This document shows positions 4,640-8,136 of a DNA stretch of 8,136 nucleotides, one piece after another (position 1 is the first letter of the stretch; each line of letters begins with the position of its first letter). The notes beneath the pieces are model-generated. The model had not been told where the DNA came from, did no database searches, and worked only from the letters and a program-made list of their open reading frames with translations. The position numbers were made by a program, and so were the translations under genes. The DNA comes from an uncultured Slackia sp. (lineage in GTDB: Bacteria > Actinomycetota > Coriobacteriia > Coriobacteriales > Eggerthellaceae): assembly GCA_934646845.1 (NCBI GenBank), contig CAKUEV010000080.1, positions 1-8,136 on the forward strand, written 5' to 3'.

Positions 4640-6559
4640 TTAACGCTGATGCTTGCCGCGCGTATCGCGGCCGTGGCTCGATGCGTTCTTCGAAGGCCGC
4701 GTATGCACGACTCGCTGGCGCGATGCGTGCCTGCCGGCGAGCGCCTGCGTGTCGTCCTCATATTCTCTCACTTCGGAAGCGCGTTGCTTCTCTTTCGCAG
4801 CCTGCTCCATAAGCTGGGCACGAACGCGCGCCTTTCGCTCGCGCTCGCGTGCTTCGGCGTCGGAAGAAACCCTCGACGAGGCGACGGTAGCCCCCGAAAC
4901 GCGCACGCGCTGAGAGGCTTGCCCGGTATAGCCGCGCGTGCGAGTCGTTCGAGCTGGCCCATCGGCCGATTCCACATGCGACCCACGCGAGCGAACCACG
5001 TTCGTTTTACCCGTTTTAACCTGCTCGCGAGCGCTGTGCATGGCTTTCTTCGTTTTCTGGCGAATTCGCAGCGCATCTGCCTGAGAGATATCGATACGGC
5101 CCGACATAGCGGGGTTCACGGGCAACGTCGGCGTGCGGCCCGAAGCCTCGTCGTCTTCTTGCCACACTGCGCCATGGCTGAATTGCACGCGAATCGTGAT
5201 GTACTCCATAGCGAGCAGCGAGAGCAGAATCGCCATAACGATGAGGTAGCCGATTACGGCACCCGGCAAGCCCGTGAAATTGATGAGCAAGATGGGCACG
5301 AAAACCGAGAAGCCGAACGTGATGAAATAAAGCTTCGTAACGTCGCCCTGACGGCGCAGCACGGTAATGACCTGATACAGGAAGTCGACCGCCGCAGTCA
5401 CGCCGCCAGCAGCGACCATGACGTAGGCCAAGCCTCGATAGGGCTCGAAATCCAAGCCGTAAATCCAGCTCATAAGAGGTATGCCGATCCAGCCCATAAG
5501 AACCGCCGTCACACCCGTGAATGCGAGCACAACGCCCATCATGGCCAAGAACGCCAAATCGAATCGCTTGCGGCGGCTCGGGTCGGCCCATTCCTTCGTA
5601 AGGCGAACCAGCAGCGGCTTATACACCAGCTGAATTGCAAGCATGATGCCTTGGGCCGGGAAGTACAGCGCATTGAAGTAGAGCTGGCTGTCGTAAGGAA
5701 GCACGCCTTCCATCACGAACTTCGGCATGCTCTCGATAAGGTTGAACAGGAACAGCGCCAGAAACAGCGGGAAGCACTGCTTGAAAATAACCACGATGCT
5801 CTCAAAAGTGCAGCGTGGCGATTTCGGCGTTTCGATAAGACCCAAGGGAAACGTGAGGAACACGAACGTCAACGCCGCGACAACGGCCATGACGATGCTC
5901 GCAACGCCAACGTTGCGTGTGATAAGCAACGCAAGCGAGAAAAGGAGCACTACGAGCACCGAGCGCACGGCTTGCGAGATGCCGGCCAGGTAGAACTTGT
6001 CCTGTTGCTGCAATCGGCCTTCGTACACATCGGCAAGCGCGTCGATCATGCGATAAAAGTAGACGCCGATTGAAATGGTGAGCATATCGCCGCCGTAGCC
6101 GCGCACCATGCAGTACCCCACGCCCACGACCATCATGGCCGCACAGGTGATGAAGCGATTTACCTCGTAATCGGCGAACGAATGACGCTCGTCGATATCG
6201 GACACCTGGTAGGTGCGCACGCCGTAATTGCCAATCATCATGAGCAGCGTGGCGGTGATAAACGCAAGCGAAAACATACCCGCGAGCTCGGCGTTTGTGA
6301 GCTGGGTAATAACAACGGTGAGCACGGGGAAAACCATGCCCCATGTGGCGATGCCGAACATATTGCAAACGTAGTCGCGCGATGTGCGGTGCGACGCGTA
6401 CATCTCGTCCTGATCGGAAAACGAGCCGTCTTTCGCAGCACCGAGCAAACGGTTCCACCATTGGCTAATGGTTCTGGTAAGCGCGTTATTCACAAATACG
6501 TTCGACATAACGAAACGAGAATCCCCTTTCAACGCCCCAAGGGGCGAAAGCGTAAACAT
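4640..6559 (-). CDS. Polysaccharide flippase-like membrane protein (MVF/Wzx type) with long basic C-terminal tail
   Basis: The 639-residue protein has a membrane core at about 66-455 with some 12 hydrophobic segments, and resembles 'lipopolysaccharide biosynthesis protein'/Wzx-type exporters of the MATE/MOP superfamily, which flip lipid-linked sugars across the membrane. Core features include GMVFPVLTVVITQLTNAELAG (74-94), the charged segment EGRLQQQDKFYLAG (180-193) and repeated FP/NF segments. Residues 456-639, about 184, form an unusual hydrophilic tail: polar up to 490, then rich in Arg, Lys and Ser, with a charged heptad-like stretch near 567-600 (EARERERKARVRAQLMEQ) and a basic end. Ordinary Wzx proteins, near 400-480 residues, lack this. 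No glycosyltransferase genes are nearby, so it may serve a scattered cell-wall polymer pathway. The start is uncertain: the ATG at 6559 has no ribosome site but lies six bases after a TATAAT, so a leaderless mRNA is possible; the ATG at 6508 (622 residues) has AAAGGGG 14 bases upstream, rather far. The core assignment is by overall pattern. Confidence 0.8.
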   Translation of the reverse strand: MFTLSPLGALKGDSRFVMSNVFVNNALTRTISQWWNRLLGAAKDGSFSDQDEMYASHRTSRDYVCNMFGIATWGMVFPVLTVVITQLTNAELAGMFSLAFITATLLMMIGNYGVRTYQVSDIDERHSFADYEVNRFITCAAMMVVGVGYCMVRGYGGDMLTISIGVYFYRMIDALADVYEGRLQQQDKFYLAGISQAVRSVLVVLLFSLALLITRNVGVASIVMAVVAALTFVFLTFPLGLIETPKSPRCTFESIVVIFKQCFPLFLALFLFNLIESMPKFVMEGVLPYDSQLYFNALYFPAQGIMLAIQLVYKPLLVRLTKEWADPSRRKRFDLAFLAMMGVVLAFTGVTAVLMGWIGIPLMSWIYGLDFEPYRGLAYVMVAAGGVTAAVDFLYQVITVLRRQGDVTKLYFITFGFSVFVPILLINFTGLPGAVIGYLIVMAILLSLLAMEYITIRVQFSHGAVWQEDDEASGRTPTLPVNPAMSGRIDISQADALRIRQKTKKAMHSAREQVKTGKTNVVRSRGSHVESADGPARTTRTRGYTGQASQRVRVSGATVASSRVSSDAEARERERKARVRAQLMEQAAKEKQRASEVREYEDDTQALAGRHASRQRVVHTRPSKNASSHGRDTRGKHQR

Positions 6560-6569
6560 ATGGAATTAT

Positions 6570-6603
6570 AAAGCCCCGCCCGGAAAACTCCGGACGGGGC
6601 TTT
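6570..6603 (-). terminator. Rho-independent terminator after the cystine symporter gene
   Basis: AAAGCCCCG (6570-6578) pairs with CGGGGCTTT (6595-6603) and CCGG (6580-6583) with CCGG (6590-6593), with one C/A mismatch between and a 6-base loop. Read on the minus strand it ends in TTTATAATT, a short U-run. It starts 44 bases after the symporter stop and ends just before the flippase start, so those two genes are probably separate units. Confidence 0.8.
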
Positions 6604-6646
6604 GGCGGCGTCAACAAACGTTCACCTAACAAAATAAAGAATGAAA

Positions 6647-8059
6647 TTACGCCTCAATGGCACCCGCAGAGCTCACCTGAGCTTCGGAATCATTGAACAC
6701 ATCGCGATTGAAGCCGCCATTGACGCGGGATGACGTAATTCCCGCAACCATGGAATCGCTCACATTGAGCGCCGTGCGGCCCATATCGATGAGCGGCTCA
6801 ACGGAAGCGAGAATGCCCACGATTTCAATAGGCAGGCCCAGCGTGCCCAACACGATAAGCGAGGCGAACGTCGCGCCACCGCCAACGCCTGCGATGCCGA
6901 AGGAGCTCACGACAATAACCGCGACGAGCATGACCACGAATTCCGGCGAGAACACGTTAATGCCGACCGTCGGGGCGATGATCGTAGCAAGCATGGCGGG
7001 GTAGATGCCCGCGCAACCATTCTGGCCAATAGACATGCCGAAGCTTGCCGCGAAATTCGCCGTAGCGGAATCGACGCCGAGCGCATGGCGCTGCGTTTCG
7101 ATATTCATGGGCAACGCGCCCGCACTCGTGCGAGAAACGAACGCGAAGCTCAGAACCGGAAACGCCTTCTTCACATACGTAATGGGGCTCACGCCGTTTG
7201 CTGCCACAATAAGAAGGTGCACGATGAACACGGTGATAAGGGCAATGTACGAGACAATGACGAATTTACCCAAGTCAAGCACAGCCGCGAAATCGCTTTT
7301 CGCCATGAAGTTCGCGATAAGGGCGAGCACGCCATAAGGAGTCAGCGACAAAACCATGTTCACGATGCGCATCACAATGCCGTACAGCGCATCGATGAAC
7401 TTCTTGAAGAATTCAGCCTGCTCGGAATCTTTGTCGCGAAGCTTCAAATAAGCGACGCCCACGATTGCCGAGAAAATGACGACGGCGATGGTGGAAGTGG
7501 AACGGCTTCCAGTGAAATCGGCGAACACGTTCGTCGGAATGAAGCTGAGCAACTCCTGCGGAATAGTGAGCGCAGCGACGGTTTCCTGCTTGTCCTGAAG
7601 CGTCGCGAGCTTGGTCGGGTCAACCGTGCCATCGGCGAAGCTTGCGCCCGCCAAGCCAGAAAACGCGATAACGGCCCAGCCAACAATTGCAGCGATGGCG
7701 ACCGTCGCGAGCAGCACGACGAGCACGACCGCACCAATCTTGCCAAGGTTATCGGTCACTTCGGCACGCGTGAAAGCACCGACAATAGCCACGAACACCA
7801 GAGGCATAACGAGCATCTTCAGCAAGTTGATGTAACCCTGGCCGACAATGCTCATCCAATCGAGCGCAGTCTTGGTCGCATCGGTGCCAAGCCCGAGCAC
7901 AAGCTGGATCCCCGCACCGAACACCACGCCCAAACCAAGCGCCGTGAACACACGGAACGTGAAGCTCTTGCCCTTCTTCTTCAAAAATGCGAGGAAGGCG
8001 ATGAGGCCAACGAGAATCGCGAGCACCACCACCGTCGACGCGACGGTTCCAAACGACAT
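6647..8059 (-). CDS. tcyP: Sodium/L-cystine symporter, TcyP family
   Basis: This 470-residue inner-membrane protein belongs to the dicarboxylate/amino acid:cation symporters (DAACS), in the branch of L-cystine importers TcyP/YdjN/YhcL (about 460 residues). Recognisable blocks, in order: RVFTALGLGVVFG (36-48), GQGYINLLKMLVMPLVFVAIV (73-93), NVFADFTGSRSTSTIAVVIF (177-196), the first re-entrant loop SRTSAGALPMNIETQ (309-323), the ion-binding helix SIGQNGCAGIYPAM (343-356), the second loop GIAGVGGGATFASL (388-401) and EPLIDMGRTALNVSDSM (421-437). D425, R428 and N432 align with the substrate- and ion-binding Asp, Arg and Asn of helix 8 in GltPh. The blocks match TcyP much better than glutamate or dicarboxylate carriers, where the first loop is SSS-type. 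It would import cystine, reduced inside to cysteine, supplying the desulfurase and sparing CysK. The ATG at 8059 has AAAGGGGG five bases upstream. It has its own terminator and probably its own promoter. Confidence 0.92.
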   Translation of the reverse strand: MSFGTVASTVVVLAILVGLIAFLAFLKKKGKSFTFRVFTALGLGVVFGAGIQLVLGLGTDATKTALDWMSIVGQGYINLLKMLVMPLVFVAIVGAFTRAEVTDNLGKIGAVVLVVLLATVAIAAIVGWAVIAFSGLAGASFADGTVDPTKLATLQDKQETVAALTIPQELLSFIPTNVFADFTGSRSTSTIAVVIFSAIVGVAYLKLRDKDSEQAEFFKKFIDALYGIVMRIVNMVLSLTPYGVLALIANFMAKSDFAAVLDLGKFVIVSYIALITVFIVHLLIVAANGVSPITYVKKAFPVLSFAFVSRTSAGALPMNIETQRHALGVDSATANFAASFGMSIGQNGCAGIYPAMLATIIAPTVGINVFSPEFVVMLVAVIVVSSFGIAGVGGGATFASLIVLGTLGLPIEIVGILASVEPLIDMGRTALNVSDSMVAGITSSRVNGGFNRDVFNDSEAQVSSAGAIEA

Positions 8060-8079
8060 AGCGTCCCCCTTTGAAACAT

Positions 8080-8120
8080 GGAGCCGAGGCTCCTTTGATT
8101 AGGATGGTTTTGCATTATTA
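8080..8120 (-). promoter_or_regulatory. tcyP leader: AT-rich promoter candidate and small hairpin
   Basis: Minus-strand AATAAT/TAATAAT (within 8120-8114) is a plausible -10; its -35 would lie at or beyond the window edge and cannot be judged. Between it and the tcyP ribosome site, GGAGCC-TC-GGCTCC (8093-8080) can form a 5- to 6-bp hairpin. It leaves the ribosome site (8072-8065) free, so a regulatory role is unproven. Confidence 0.3.
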
Positions 8121-8136
8121 TTCTATTTCCCTATTT

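Noticed and set aside
4361..6073. 570-codon open frame on the plus strand opposite the flippase and hydrolase genes
   Set aside because: It lies antisense to two well-supported genes, its translation is rich in Arg and His without domain structure, and it crosses the boundary between both genes. It is a codon-bias shadow.
6565..6614. TTGACG (6614-6609) as -35 for the TATAAT before the flippase gene
   Set aside because: The spacing is 38 bases with a terminator hairpin between, far from the 16-18 needed.
7085..8074. 329-codon open frame on the plus strand opposite tcyP
   Set aside because: It is antisense to a clear TcyP gene; the translation is a low-complexity Arg/His/Glu/Asn chain without motifs or a ribosome site.
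7981..8079. 32-codon ORF starting at 8079 (minus strand) with a GGAG upstream, overlapping the start of tcyP
   Set aside because: It runs mostly within tcyP in another frame; only two Cys codons, not adjacent to a stop, and no sign of a leader function.
8117..8136. Third copy of the cysK/rrf2 promoter motif upstream of tcyP
   Set aside because: The match needs a gap and falls in AT-rich, low-complexity sequence at the window edge; the CTGTA core is not kept.
1..8136. tRNA or rRNA genes, insertion sequences, CRISPR repeats, phage genes, attachment sites
   Set aside because: Read on both strands; no transposase or integrase motif, no regularly spaced repeat and no cloverleaf were found. All sizeable gaps are accounted for by terminators and control regions.

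Overview
The window looks like ordinary chromosome of an anaerobic actinobacterium of the Coriobacteriia, most likely the Eggerthellaceae (Eggerthella/Slackia type). The basis is the moderately GC-rich composition, consistent AAGGAGG-type ribosome binding sites, and above all a 467-residue protein joining a 12-helix membrane half to a C-terminal LuxR DNA-binding domain, an architecture much expanded in that family. This assignment is inference; no rRNA or other marker gene is present.

Layout. (1) Positions 1-443, minus: 5' part of a cysteine desulfurase gene running off the window. (2) 577-1506, minus: cysK, cysteine synthase, with its own terminator. (3) 1507-1824: a 318-base divergent control region. 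It holds a strong cysK promoter, a 27-codon Cys-rich leader ORF with two overlapping (mutually exclusive) hairpins, and the rrf2 promoter with a dyad. (4) 1825-2256, plus: an Rrf2 regulator with three cysteines spaced as in RirA. (5) 2402-3805, plus: membrane-anchored LuxR regulator. (6) 3806-4015: back-to-back terminators between convergent genes. (7) 6559-4016, minus: a polysaccharide-flippase-like protein with a long basic cytoplasmic tail, followed 27 bases later by an isochorismatase/nicotinamidase-family hydrolase, probably one operon. (8) 8059-6647, minus: a TcyP-type sodium/cystine symporter with its own terminator.

Functional reading. Four genes concern cysteine and its sulfur: TcyP imports cystine, CysK makes cysteine from O-acetylserine and sulfide, the desulfurase takes sulfur from cysteine for Fe-S clusters and thiolation, and the Rrf2 protein probably senses Fe-S or cysteine status. 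The most interesting signal is the cysK leader. A consensus-like promoter is followed, about 23 bases after the predicted start of transcription, by a small ORF with four Cys codons in ten codons just before its stop. Its RNA can form two overlapping hairpins, one enclosing three of the Cys codons and one carrying the stop codon in its loop. This suggests cysteine-responsive attenuation of cysK. A weaker six-codon ORF ending Cys-Cys-stop lies before the desulfurase gene. The cysK and rrf2 promoters also share a 14/20 sequence that could be the Rrf2 operator.

The LuxR-type regulator and the flippase/hydrolase pair have no visible link to the sulfur genes. No tRNA, rRNA, insertion sequence, CRISPR array, phage gene or attachment site was seen.
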